A stretch of DNA of 13,528 nucleotides from Sphingomonadales bacterium (lineage in GTDB: Bacteria; Pseudomonadota; Alphaproteobacteria; Sphingomonadales; Sphingomonadaceae), in contig JAGWUU010000054.1 of assembly GCA_028868335.1 (NCBI GenBank), positions 1 to 13,528 of the forward strand, in the 5' to 3' direction. The notes under the pieces were generated by a model. The model was given only the letters and a program-made list of their open reading frames with translations, ran no database searches and was not told where the DNA came from. A program made the translations under genes and the position numbers. Below, piece after piece: positions 1 through 6,754 of this stretch (positions are counted from its first letter, which is position 1; each line of letters starts with the position of its first letter).

Positions 1-566
1 ATCTTGAGTTCGGGTTCGTCCATCCCGCCATAAAGGTGGTTGAGGAACATTTCCTTGGTCAGCGTGGTGCCCTTGCGCAGCGAGAGCAGCTCAAGCATCG
101 CATATTCCTTGCCGGTCAGGTGGACGCGGGCGCCATCGACTTCAACCGTCTTGGCATCCAGGTTGACCGCCAGCTTGCCGGTGCGGATGACCGACTGCGA
201 ATGGCCCTTGGACCGGCGCACGACCGCATGGATGCGGGCGACGAGTTCTTCGCGGTGGAACGGCTTGGTAACGTAATCGTCGGCGCCAAAGCCGAACGAG
301 CGCACCTTGGAATCCATTTCGCTGATGCCCGAAAGGATCAGCACCGGGGTTTGCACCTTGGCCACGCGTAGCTTCTTGAGCACATCGTAGCCATGCATGT
401 CGGGCAGGTTCAGGTCGAGCAGGATGATGTCGTAATCATACAGCTTGCCCAGATCCAAGCCTTCTTCGCCCAGATCGGTCGAATAGACGTTGAAGCCTTC
501 CGTCGTCAGCATCAATTCGATGGCTCGGGCCGTGGTCGGCTCGTCCTCGATCAGCAACACGCGCAT
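1..566 (-). CDS. ctrA: Cell-cycle response regulator CtrA (3' end cut by window edge)
   Basis: OmpR-family two-component regulator that acts as the master cell-cycle transcription factor of alphaproteobacteria, binding TTAA-N7-TTAA type sites. About 188 residues are visible. The receiver domain starts MRVLLIEDEPTTARAIEL, with acidic pocket E7/D8, the phosphoacceptor D51 in LLDLNLPDMHGYD (the same position as in Caulobacter CtrA), and the conserved Lys in the TKPF motif. After a short linker begins the winged-helix DNA-binding domain (LTGKEYAMLELL, then TKEMFLNHLYGG); its C-terminal part lies outside the window. The ATG at 566 is preceded by a purine-rich AAAGGGGGA ribosome site at good spacing. 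The upstream region carries CtrA- and CcrM-type motifs, which suggests the autoregulation and methylation control known for Caulobacter ctrA. Identity is very secure from the near-invariant receiver sequence. Confidence 0.95.
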   Translation of the reverse strand, partial: MRVLLIEDEPTTARAIELMLTTEGFNVYSTDLGEEGLDLGKLYDYDIILLDLNLPDMHGYDVLKKLRVAKVQTPVLILSGISEMDSKVRSFGFGADDYVTKPFHREELVARIHAVVRRSKGHSQSVIRTGKLAVNLDAKTVEVDGARVHLTGKEYAMLELLSLRKGTTLTKEMFLNHLYGGMDEPELK

Positions 567-786
567 GGGTGGTCCCCCTTTGCCCCGATACCCCAGTCGA
601 TAACCCTTGCGTAAGGGTCATTGACCGCCATTAACCATATGACCAATGAAGATGAAAGGTTAATTTCTCGTAAACGGCTGGAATCCGGCGAGTCGCGTGC
701 AACCATGCAACAGGGGCGAAAGGCGATTGACGCATAAGGGGAGCGCGACGAGAGCCTTTGCCGCTGCCCCGGCTGGCTCGTTGCGA
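567..786 (-). promoter_or_regulatory. ctrA upstream control region
   Basis: This 220-base gap lies between the end of the DUF4112 gene and the ctrA start and should hold the ctrA promoter(s). Seen directly: TTAACCAT at 631-638, a match to the CtrA half-site; a second TTAACC on the minus strand at 658-663, making an inverted TTAACC/GGTTAA pair; two GANTC sites, GAATC 681-685 and GAGTC 690-694, the CcrM methylation target; and an inverted repeat ACCCTT-GCGT-AAGGGT at 603-618. No clear -10/-35 pair and no obvious intrinsic terminator for the upstream gene could be picked. Control by CtrA and CcrM is inferred from Caulobacter. Confidence 0.55.
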
Positions 787-1212
787 CTACCCTTCGATCA
801 CCTTTGTATGGGGATGATGCTTGTCGAGGTGGCGCCGGATGATCTTGAGGTTGCGCGTGTTCGACCGGAACATCACGTCGAACAGATCGCCCGCGACCGG
901 AACCGCGCCGACGAGCGTATCGAACCCGATGTTGCCGACCATCCGTGCCATCTGCCAGCGCGACATGCCAAGATTACGCGCCTCCCACACGATATAGAGG
1001 CCCATGGCGCCGGTTATGATGTCGCCTATCCCCGGCACCAGGCCGACGATGGCATCGAGTCCGATCTTGCGACCGACGACCGGCAGAGTAACCAACCCTT
1101 CGAGGAGGTGCTCCATTGCTTCTATCCGTTGCCGAACCGACATGGCATCGGTCCCGGTTGGCAGCGACCGGGTCATCCGGCGCAGCCCGCCTTCAACATT
1201 GCCAGCATTCAT
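787..1212 (-). CDS. DUF4112 domain membrane protein
   Basis: A 141-residue member of the DUF4112 family, whose function is unknown. The domain is recognised by two related stretches: one around residues 47-75 (GRKIGLDAIVGLVPGIGD, then a hydrophobic run) and one around residues 90-118 (MVGNIGFDTLVGAVPVAGD, then LFDVMFRSNTRN). Both have the family's D-x-x-x-G-x-x-P-x-x-G-D signature, so the protein looks like a tandem of two similar membrane-inserting halves. The C-terminal tail is basic and histidine-rich. The ATG at 1212 has a strong GGAGG ribosome site 8 nt upstream. It begins 43 nt after the stop of the upstream lipoprotein gene on the same strand, so co-transcription is plausible. Family assignment is firm; no function can be given. 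Confidence 0.88.
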   Translation of the reverse strand: MNAGNVEGGLRRMTRSLPTGTDAMSVRQRIEAMEHLLEGLVTLPVVGRKIGLDAIVGLVPGIGDIITGAMGLYIVWEARNLGMSRWQMARMVGNIGFDTLVGAVPVAGDLFDVMFRSNTRNLKIIRRHLDKHHPHTKVIEG

Positions 1213-1255
1213 ACCTGCGACCTCCAGCGACCCCGGCCCTGCGGCCGACGGACTC

Positions 1256-2728
1256 TTATTTGGGGCGCAGGACCATCGGCATCAAGGGATGGAGATTCCA
1301 GCGGTTGGCGACGAAGCCGCTGGCCTTGCCCGCGACCAGTGACCAGCGGATCGGCACACCGAACGGAATGAAGCCGTTGGTAATGGTCAGTTGCGCCTCG
1401 GCGTTGGCATAAAGGTCGGCGCGTTTCGCCGGATCGGCTTCGTCAAGCGCGTCGGCGGCAAGACGATCGGCCTGGGGGTTGCACAGGGCACGGCCGGCGG
1501 CGCAGCTCAGTTGGTTGAGAAACCACGCGGATCGGGCATAGCGCGCAACCGCGTCGATCAGGCGAAGGTCAGCCTCCGCACCTTCGCCGACGCGCCTTGT
1601 GTCGAGCCCAATCGCCTTGAAATCCGCCGCCAGCCGCGCAAACAGTCGATCCGCGCCCGGTCCGGTGGGCAGGGCAATCCGCAACGGCGCGGGATTCTTC
1701 GCGCCACTTTTCCACTTGGCGACCCGCCCGGCCGCAACCTGACGTCGTTCCTCAAGGCTGCGTCCTGTCCAGCGTTCGCTAACGGTGCCGTTATCGTCTT
1801 CCACGCCGGGATTGACGATCCGGGTCGTCGCGGTCCAGCCTGAAACGTTGAGCGCTCCGATCAGTGCCTCGCGATCGATCGCCATGGCCAGGGCTTCGCG
1901 ATTCTCGGGCTGGGCCAGAAACCCATCGCTGTGCGGCACGACCAAGCCAAACAACCCGGCGACCGGGTCCAGCCGCACCGCGCCGCGCGATACCCCGCTG
2001 GCATCGAGCCGCGGAAAATCGGCGAAGCGCCCGCCAAGCACGACGTCGGCCCGATCGGCGTTGAAGCGATCGATCGCCTTTTGCGCGGGCAGTGCTTCCA
2101 GCTCGAGCTTGCGGACCCGCCCCTTCCAGCCGGGTTCCTGTGGCAACCCGCGATCCTCAGGCGCTATGGGGCGCAGGATCGCAACGTCCTTGCTCCGCGT
2201 CAGCCGCATCGGCCCAGCGCCGCGACCGGCGCGCAGCAGGCCGAGTTCGGGCTGGGCGAGGATTTGCAGCATGTCCGGCATTTGCTGCTTCAGGCGAATT
2301 TCGACAACGCGGCCGGCCATCGCCTTGACCTCGTCGATCACTGCGAGGTCGCCGCCCAGCGGGCTGCCCCGCGCGGCGTTCATCGCCTCGACCAGAGCGG
2401 CGCGGGCAGTTTCGCCGGTGATGTCACTGCCGTCCGGCCAAGTGCCGTCGCGCAGCCGGAAGATATAGGACAGCCCATCGTCGGTCACGATCCAGCGATC
2501 GGCCAGCGCAGGAACCGCCCGGCCCTGCTCGTCGAACCCGACAAGACCTTCCGCCGTCGCCGATCGCACCAGTTGCGCGGCGGGTGGCAAGCGCGATCCC
2601 GTGACGAAACCCGCGCCCGGATCGCCAAGCACGACCACCTCAACCGGACGGTCTCCATCCGAACCGCAGGCCGAGAGGGCGCAGAGAACCCCAAGTGACA
2701 GTGCTGAACGGAAACGAATGCAGCCCAT
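1256..2728 (-). CDS. Extracytoplasmic solute-binding lipoprotein (peptide-binding SBP_bac_5-like)
   Basis: A 490-residue protein resembling the periplasmic binding components of peptide/nickel ABC transporters (SBP family 5). The ATG at 2728 gives a short basic N-terminus, a hydrophobic stretch and the lipobox L18-S19-A20-C21, so it should be a lipoprotein anchored through Cys21. A TTG 45 nt further upstream is open but would put extra residues before the signal peptide. Family-like segments are visible: an early ALADRWIVTDDGLSYIFRLR (typical of the family's start of lobe I), a mid-protein REALAMAIDREALIGALNVSG region, and a C-terminal NGFIPFGVPIRWSLV region near the usual ligand-binding end. 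No permease or ATPase gene lies in the window, so it is an orphan binding protein here; it may feed a transporter elsewhere or act as a sensor or chaperone. The ligand cannot be predicted. Confidence 0.8.
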   Translation of the reverse strand: MGCIRFRSALSLGVLCALSACGSDGDRPVEVVVLGDPGAGFVTGSRLPPAAQLVRSATAEGLVGFDEQGRAVPALADRWIVTDDGLSYIFRLRDGTWPDGSDITGETARAALVEAMNAARGSPLGGDLAVIDEVKAMAGRVVEIRLKQQMPDMLQILAQPELGLLRAGRGAGPMRLTRSKDVAILRPIAPEDRGLPQEPGWKGRVRKLELEALPAQKAIDRFNADRADVVLGGRFADFPRLDASGVSRGAVRLDPVAGLFGLVVPHSDGFLAQPENREALAMAIDREALIGALNVSGWTATTRIVNPGVEDDNGTVSERWTGRSLEERRQVAAGRVAKWKSGAKNPAPLRIALPTGPGADRLFARLAADFKAIGLDTRRVGEGAEADLRLIDAVARYARSAWFLNQLSCAAGRALCNPQADRLAADALDEADPAKRADLYANAEAQLTITNGFIPFGVPIRWSLVAGKASGFVANRWNLHPLMPMVLRPK

Positions 2729-2802
2729 GCCAACCGGACCTAGAGCAATTCGGGCGATCCGCACAGATGGCAATCGCCCGCCGGTGCGGCCAGTGCTGCC
2801 CG

Positions 2803-3171
2803 TCAGATCTTGCGCAGGTGGGCCGGGTCAAGAGCGCCGAGCGGCGGCTTCACGTATCGCGGGGTCGATTCGCCGGTCGTGATCGGTGCACGGACCACCT
2901 TGGGATCGATCTCTTCGCGAAAGGCAATGCCGCAGCGATTGTCCTGAACCCAGGCGATCGATCCTTCGACCCAGCCGATGTTGCGGACGTTGACCCAGAC
3001 GACCTGACCGCGCTGGATCCTGGTCACCCCTTCGGCCATCAGCCCGCCTGCGGAAAGGTTACGCACGCGAACGCGGTGGTCGCCGGGCAAGCCATCGACT
3101 CGCAGTTCGGCCATGACGAACAGGCTGTCGCGTGCGATCTGCCGTTGTCCGTTGTCGCCTGTTTCCACCAC
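2803..3171 (-). CDS. PilZ-domain c-di-GMP-binding protein
   Basis: A small single-domain PilZ protein of 122 residues, expected to be a cytoplasmic receptor for cyclic di-GMP. Both binding motifs are present: RxxxR at residues 10-14 (RQIAR) and the (D/N)xSxxG motif at 38-43 (NLSAGG), followed by the beta-barrel pattern (GQVVWVNVRNIGWVEGSIAWV, GIAF). I chose the GTG at 3171 because AGGAG at 3178-3182 sits 6 nt upstream; an open TTG further up would overlap the dksA stop and add residues ahead of the domain. A second GTG follows directly, so the start could be one codon later. It lies downstream of dksA on the same strand, separated by a probable weak terminator. A long unstructured C-terminal tail rich in Pro follows the domain. 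Partner or output is unknown. Confidence 0.85.
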   Translation of the reverse strand: MVETGDNGQRQIARDSLFVMAELRVDGLPGDHRVRVRNLSAGGLMAEGVTRIQRGQVVWVNVRNIGWVEGSIAWVQDNRCGIAFREEIDPKVVRAPITTGESTPRYVKPPLGALDPAHLRKI

Positions 3172-3253
3172 TTCTTGCTCCTGGTCCTTCCCTGGCTGCG
3201 ACACCCAGGGACCTATAGCAATGTCACCATCGCAAATACTAAAGGCGAGTGGC

Positions 3254-3273
3254 AAAAAAGCGGTTAACGCCGC
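3254..3273 (-). terminator. Possible weak intrinsic terminator after dksA
   Basis: Read on the minus strand, just past the dksA stop, a short GCGG-CGTTAA-CCGC hairpin (3260-3273) is followed at once by six T residues (3254-3259). The stem is only 4 bp, so it may attenuate rather than fully stop transcription into the PilZ gene. Confidence 0.45.
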
Positions 3274-3281
3274 ACTCACCT

Positions 3282-3740
3282 TCAATCGTCGCGCGAAATC
3301 TTTTCACGCCGTTCGTGGGCTTCCTGCGCCTCGACGGTCATTGTCGCAATCGGGCGGGCAGAGAGTCGGCCCAATCCGATCGGCTCGCCGGTAACCTCGC
3401 AATAGCCGTATTCGCCTTCCTCGATCCGGCGCAACGCCGAATCGATCTTGGAGATCAGCTTGCGCTGACGGTCGCGGGTGCGCAACTCGATTCCCCAATC
3501 GGTTTCGCTTGACGCGCGATCGTTAAGATCGGGCTCGCGGATCGGGCCGTCCTGGAGGGATTGCAGGGTGTCCTGCGCGGCCGAGAGGATCAGCTTCTTC
3601 CATTCGAGTAGCAGGCGCCGGAAATAATCGAGCTGCGGCTCGCTCATGTAAACTTCGTCGTCGCTTGGAACGTAATCGCCGGCAATCGCCCGTTTGGCCT
3701 TGGCCAGAACGTCAATTTCATCACCGAGAACAGTCGCCAT
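3282..3740 (-). CDS. dksA: RNA polymerase-binding transcription factor DksA (zinc-ligand-poor form)
   Basis: DksA binds the secondary channel of RNA polymerase and, with ppGpp, adjusts rRNA and amino-acid promoters. The 152-residue protein has the N-terminal globular part, a long coiled coil, and the tip motif D71-x-x-D74-R-A76, which falls on the same numbers as in E. coli DksA. The C-terminal zinc-finger fold is kept (GYCEVTGEPIG, RLSARPIATM), but the four ligand positions read C114, T117, T135, A138 instead of four cysteines, so it should not hold zinc in the classical way. The ATG at 3740 is preferred over one 18 nt upstream because GGAG lies 5 nt before it. A promoter-like sequence lies about 80-110 nt upstream. 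Followed by a short hairpin plus T-run, then the PilZ gene. Identity is firm. Confidence 0.92.
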   Translation of the reverse strand: MATVLGDEIDVLAKAKRAIAGDYVPSDDEVYMSEPQLDYFRRLLLEWKKLILSAAQDTLQSLQDGPIREPDLNDRASSETDWGIELRTRDRQRKLISKIDSALRRIEEGEYGYCEVTGEPIGLGRLSARPIATMTVEAQEAHERREKISRDD

Positions 3741-3820
3741 ATAGTCTCCGCCACTCATGTCTCGTTCGAGAAGAAACGACCGCGGACATTTCCGGTGACG
3801 ATTCCATCTGACTGAGCGCG

Positions 3821-3849
3821 CCTATAGTGCTGGGCAGAATCCCGCACAA
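3821..3849 (-). promoter_or_regulatory. Candidate dksA promoter
   Basis: On the minus strand TTGTGC (3844-3849) and TATAGG (3821-3826) are separated by exactly 17 nt, giving a plausible sigma70-type -35/-10 pair. The dksA ATG is about 80 nt further on. A GANTC site (3837-3841) lies inside the spacer. Confidence 0.4.
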
Positions 3850-3950
3850 GCGCCAATGGCCATGCTCTCTACTTTGCCAAAGATTAGAGTGCCCTGAACG
3901 ACACAGGCCACAACTTCGCACAATTGTCACACCACGCGTGCAACGGTTTT

Positions 3951-3977
3951 CCGCCGCCGCAAAGAATTTGGCGGCGG
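3951..3977. repeat. GC-rich inverted repeat in the dksA/Sel1 divergent region
   Basis: CCGCCGCC (3951-3958) pairs with GGCGGCGG (3970-3977) across an 11-nt AT-rich centre. It has no T-run on either strand, so it is not a standard terminator. It sits directly upstream of the CtrA-like box at 3980. Confidence 0.6.
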
Positions 3978-3979
3978 CG

Positions 3980-3994
3980 TTAACCGTTTGTTGA
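3980..3994 (+). promoter_or_regulatory. Near-consensus CtrA-binding box upstream of the Sel1 gene
   Basis: TTAA (3980-3983), seven bases, then TTGA (3991-3994) matches the CtrA consensus TTAA-N7-TTAA at 7 of 8 fixed positions. The second half also reads TTGACC, a -35-like sequence, and overlap of the second half-site with -35 is common at CtrA-activated promoters. No clear -10 is visible downstream. ctrA itself lies 3.4 kb away. Confidence 0.5.
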
Positions 3995-4026
3995 CCATGA
4001 TAAGGAAATTTGGGCCCTGTCGACGG

Positions 4027-4042
4027 CCGGGGAATTCCCCGG
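4027..4042. promoter_or_regulatory. 16-bp perfect palindrome in the Sel1 leader
   Basis: CCGGGGAATTCCCCGG is its own reverse complement. It lies 27 nt before the Sel1 start codon, so it could be an operator or, in RNA, a hairpin near the ribosome-binding site. Nothing in the sequence decides between the two. Confidence 0.6.
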
Positions 4043-4069
4043 GGGGACCGCTGACTGGGGGTAAGTCCT

Positions 4070-4408
4070 ATGAGCAATATTTGGATTCGCAACGAAACCC
4101 AGGGCCGCGTCGCGGTAGCCGACGATCGTACCGAAGACATGCTGGTGGCGAGTTGCCTCGCCGCGGCGGCCGGAGGCGACATCAGCGCCTACTACGATCT
4201 GGGCGTCGCCTATTCGACCGGTAGCCACGGCGTGAGCTGCGACCTGATCGAAGCGCACAAGTGGTTCAACCTTGCCGCCGTGAACGGTCATGGCGAAGCG
4301 CAGATGTGCCGCGCCGACATCTCCGACGAGATGACCGCGCGCGAGATCGCCGAAGCCCAACGCCGCGCCCGCGAATGGATTGCCGCTTCCAGCCGCCGCG
4401 CGGCCTGA
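4070..4408 (+). CDS. Small Sel1-repeat protein
   Basis: A 112-residue cytoplasmic protein with no signal peptide or membrane segment. Residues about 40-76 form one clear Sel1-like (alpha/alpha, TPR-related) repeat: AYYDLGVAYSTG, a short insert, then EAHKWFNLAAVNGHGEA. The C-terminus continues as an amphipathic basic helix (AREIAEAQRRAREWIA). Such repeats mediate protein-protein contacts; no enzyme motif is present. The ATG follows a GGGGGTAA ribosome site by about 6 nt. It is a stand-alone gene between dksA, divergent, and the end of the FemAB-like gene, convergent with a 6-nt gap. The near-consensus CtrA box upstream suggests cell-cycle-linked expression, but this is an inference. Confidence 0.82.
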   Translation: MSNIWIRNETQGRVAVADDRTEDMLVASCLAAAAGGDISAYYDLGVAYSTGSHGVSCDLIEAHKWFNLAAVNGHGEAQMCRADISDEMTAREIAEAQRRAREWIAASSRRAA

Positions 4409-4414
4409 TTCTTC

Positions 4415-5536
4415 CTATTCCTTCCTGAACGGCGTGCGTTCGGCCAGATAGTTCTGGTCCATCGTCACCCCGGCCCTCTCCTGCCGGAGAAAATCCTCCA
4501 CCGCCGCGCGAAAGCCCGGATGGACGATGTGGTGGGCGGACCAGGTCTGAACGGGTTCATAGCCGCGGGCCAGCTTGTGCCCGCCCTGCGCCCCAGCCTC
4601 GACCCGCGCCAGACCTCGCGCGATCGCCGCGTCGATCGCCTGATAATAGCATAGCTCAAAGTGCAGGAACGGCTTGTCGAGCACGGCCCCCCAATAACGC
4701 CCGTAGAGCGCATCGGGGCCGATGAAGTTGAGCGCCCCGGCAATCGGGCGTCCTTCCACATAGGCCATGATGAGCAGCACCCGATCCGCCATCCGTTCGC
4801 CGAACAGGGTGAAGGCTTCCCGGGTCAGGTAGGGCCTTCCCCATTTGCGCGCGCCGGTGTCCTGATAGAACGTCCAGAAAGCGTCCCAGTGTTCGGAACG
4901 GATATCCGCCCCGCCGATGTGTCGAATCTCGACGCCTTGCTGGGCCGCCGCCCGTTCCTTGCGCAGGTCCTTGCGCTTTCTCGAAGATAGCGCCGCGAGA
5001 AAATCGTCGAACGAGGCATAGCCCCGGTTGACCCAGTGGAACTGGATGTCGCTGCGCAGCAACCACCCGGCGCGCTCGAAATGAGGCAGTTGCAGGGGGT
5101 CGATGAAGGTTGCGTGGGCCGATGAAAGGCCGTTGTCAGTGCATAGCTGCTCCGCCGCGCGCAGCAATGGCAATGCCAGCGCCTCGTCCGCCATCAAAAG
5201 GCGCGGCCCCGTCGCGGGGGTGAACGGGACCGCGATTTGCAGCTTGGGATAGTAAGCACCACCCGCCCGGTGCCAGGCATCGGCCCAGGCATGGTCAAAG
5301 ACATATTCACCCTGGCTGTGATCCTTCAACCAGGCGGGGAGCGCCGCGATGATACCGCCCTGTCCATCGGTGATGGTCAGCGGCGCCGCCGTCCAGCCGC
5401 TGCCCGGCCCCACCGAACCCGAATCCTCGAGCGCAGTCAGGAATGCGTGGGACAGGAACGGATTGCCTTGAGTCAGCGCATCCCATTCGGCGGCCGGCAA
5501 GGCGCCGACCGATGAAGAAACCCGCGCCTCGATCAC
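4415..5536 (-). CDS. FemAB-like GNAT-fold acyltransferase (PF04339-type)
   Basis: A 373-residue protein of the FemAB-like/DUF482 family, a GNAT-related group sometimes labelled 'peptidoglycan biosynthesis protein' without firm biochemical proof. Family hallmarks seen: the early WDALTQGNPFLSHAFLTALE, a VFDHAWADAW stretch, the basic SRKRKDLRKERAA helix near residue 190, the acceptor-fold segment FYQDTGARKWGRPYLT, and the C-terminal FIGPDALYGRYWGA and ELCYYQAIDAAI motifs. No signal peptide or membrane helix, so it should be cytoplasmic and transfer an acyl or aminoacyl group. It starts with GTG at 5536, overlapping the TGA of the preceding phosphodiesterase gene as GTGA, a translational-coupling arrangement. 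It is the last gene of the operon. Substrate unknown. Confidence 0.85.
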   Translation of the reverse strand: MIEARVSSSVGALPAAEWDALTQGNPFLSHAFLTALEDSGSVGPGSGWTAAPLTITDGQGGIIAALPAWLKDHSQGEYVFDHAWADAWHRAGGAYYPKLQIAVPFTPATGPRLLMADEALALPLLRAAEQLCTDNGLSSAHATFIDPLQLPHFERAGWLLRSDIQFHWVNRGYASFDDFLAALSSRKRKDLRKERAAAQQGVEIRHIGGADIRSEHWDAFWTFYQDTGARKWGRPYLTREAFTLFGERMADRVLLIMAYVEGRPIAGALNFIGPDALYGRYWGAVLDKPFLHFELCYYQAIDAAIARGLARVEAGAQGGHKLARGYEPVQTWSAHHIVHPGFRAAVEDFLRQERAGVTMDQNYLAERTPFRKE

Positions 5537-6312
5537 GGCACCCCGGCGCCCTCCGCGATCGGAGCATCGGCGTAGAGCGCCGCACGCTCGCGCAGTTCAG
5601 GGCTGCGCACCGTCCAGGTCAGCAGCGGCAGGCCGCGACGCTTCTGGGCGGCGGCGAAACGGCTTGGCAGATCGCGAATGTCATAGGCGAGGAAATCGGG
5701 TCGGGCGTGCCACAGCGACAAGCGGCGGCGGATCATGCCGGGCAATGCCTTGTCATCCTCTTCCGTCACGACCAGCCCGCGCACCGTCAACGGCGAATGG
5801 GTCGCGAACCAACGCACCACACGCGGATCAAAGCTCATGATCGCGTGAGGTCCGGCATAACCCTCCAGAACGCGGCGAACCGCAAGGCACTGCGCGCTGG
5901 TCCGGGTGTGCCCGCGCTTGCCCGCCTTGATCTCGATCAGCAGCGGCACCCTGCCCGAAACCTGATCGAGCAACTGCCGCAAGGTCGGAATGGTATCGGC
6001 GCTGCCCGAGAGGATGATCTTGCCGAGTTCCTGCCCGGTACGTCCGGCAACCAGGCCGGTATGGTCGGTCACCCGGTCAAGCGTGTCATCGTGAAAGACC
6101 ATCGCCTGCCCATCCAGCGAGCGCTGGATGTCGCATTCGATCCCCATGCCGCGCTCGATCGCCCCGGCGAAGGCCGATGGCGAGTTTTCCGGCACGCCGA
6201 CGCCGTGCAACCCGCGGTGCGCGTAAGCTACCCCGCCCATCCACGCGACCCGCGCGGGGTCGGGCGCCGGCGCGCGCCAGCGATCAAGCAGCGCGAATGG
6301 CGACAACGGCAT
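5533..6312 (-). CDS. Glycerophosphodiester phosphodiesterase family protein
   Basis: GDPD-family TIM-barrel enzyme, 259 residues with the chosen start, expected to hydrolyse glycerophosphodiesters to an alcohol and glycerol 3-phosphate. Catalytic residues are in place: H32-R33-G34 (YAHRG), E42-N43 (PENS), E59-x-D61 (IECDI), the second histidine H74 in FHDD, and the IEIK strand. There is no signal peptide, so it is predicted cytoplasmic, acting on phospholipid deacylation products or on a lysophospholipid-type lipid at the inner membrane. I chose the ATG at 6312, which has GGAAA upstream and overlaps the end of ridA by 29 bases; a longer reading frame adds residues that look like out-of-frame ridA. 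It is coupled by GTGA to the next gene. Confidence 0.9.
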   Translation of the reverse strand: MPLSPFALLDRWRAPAPDPARVAWMGGVAYAHRGLHGVGVPENSPSAFAGAIERGMGIECDIQRSLDGQAMVFHDDTLDRVTDHTGLVAGRTGQELGKIILSGSADTIPTLRQLLDQVSGRVPLLIEIKAGKRGHTRTSAQCLAVRRVLEGYAGPHAIMSFDPRVVRWFATHSPLTVRGLVVTEEDDKALPGMIRRRLSLWHARPDFLAYDIRDLPSRFAAAQKRRGLPLLTWTVRSPELRERAALYADAPIAEGAGVP

Positions 6313-6745
6313 CGATTTCCACGGCCACGCCCAGCGGCAGGGTCGGCACGCCAACAGCGCTGCGGGCGTGCTTGCCCGCTTCGCCGAACACTGCGACCAT
6401 CAGTTCCGATGCGCCGTTCGCCACCTTGGGCTGATCGGTGAAGTCTGCCGTCGAGTTGACGAACGCCCCCAGCTTGACCACGCGCTCCACCCGGTCGAGC
6501 GAGCCAAGCGCCGCCTTGAGCTGTGCGAGGATCATCAGTCCGCAGGCCTGCGCCGCGCGAACCCCGTCATCCAGGCCAAGATCGTCTCCGAGCCGCCCCT
6601 TGAGGAGCTGGCCATCGACCAGCGAAATCTGTCCCGAGACGTGGGCCATCCCGCCCGCGATCACGACCGGGACATAGGCCGCGACCGGCGCGAGGGGTTC
6701 TGGAAGGGTGAGGCCGAGTTCGGCCAGCTTTGCTTCGATGCTCAT
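6284..6745 (-). CDS. RidA family protein (YjgF/YER057c type)
   Basis: A 153-residue member of the RidA superfamily, whose archetype hydrolyses reactive enamine/imine intermediates formed by PLP enzymes. R128 (in HARSAVGV) and E143 (in AVEIDAVV) keep the 15-residue spacing of E. coli RidA R105/E120, so imine hydrolysis is possible. Members of this longer subgroup (about 150 residues) are often only distantly related to true RidA, so I leave the gene symbol empty. The ATG at 6745 has AGAGAG upstream and lies 9 nt after the HAD gene stop; its own end overlaps the start of the phosphodiesterase gene. It is the middle gene of the five-gene operon. Cytoplasmic, probably a trimer as known for the family. 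Confidence 0.9.
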   Translation of the reverse strand: MSIEAKLAELGLTLPEPLAPVAAYVPVVIAGGMAHVSGQISLVDGQLLKGRLGDDLGLDDGVRAAQACGLMILAQLKAALGSLDRVERVVKLGAFVNSTADFTDQPKVANGASELMVAVFGEAGKHARSAVGVPTLPLGVAVEIDAVVAIRAA

Positions 6746-6754
6746 GCGATCTCT

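Noticed and set aside
1931..2698. 255-codon plus-strand open frame
   Set aside because: Antisense to the solute-binding lipoprotein gene, with composition typical of a shadow frame.
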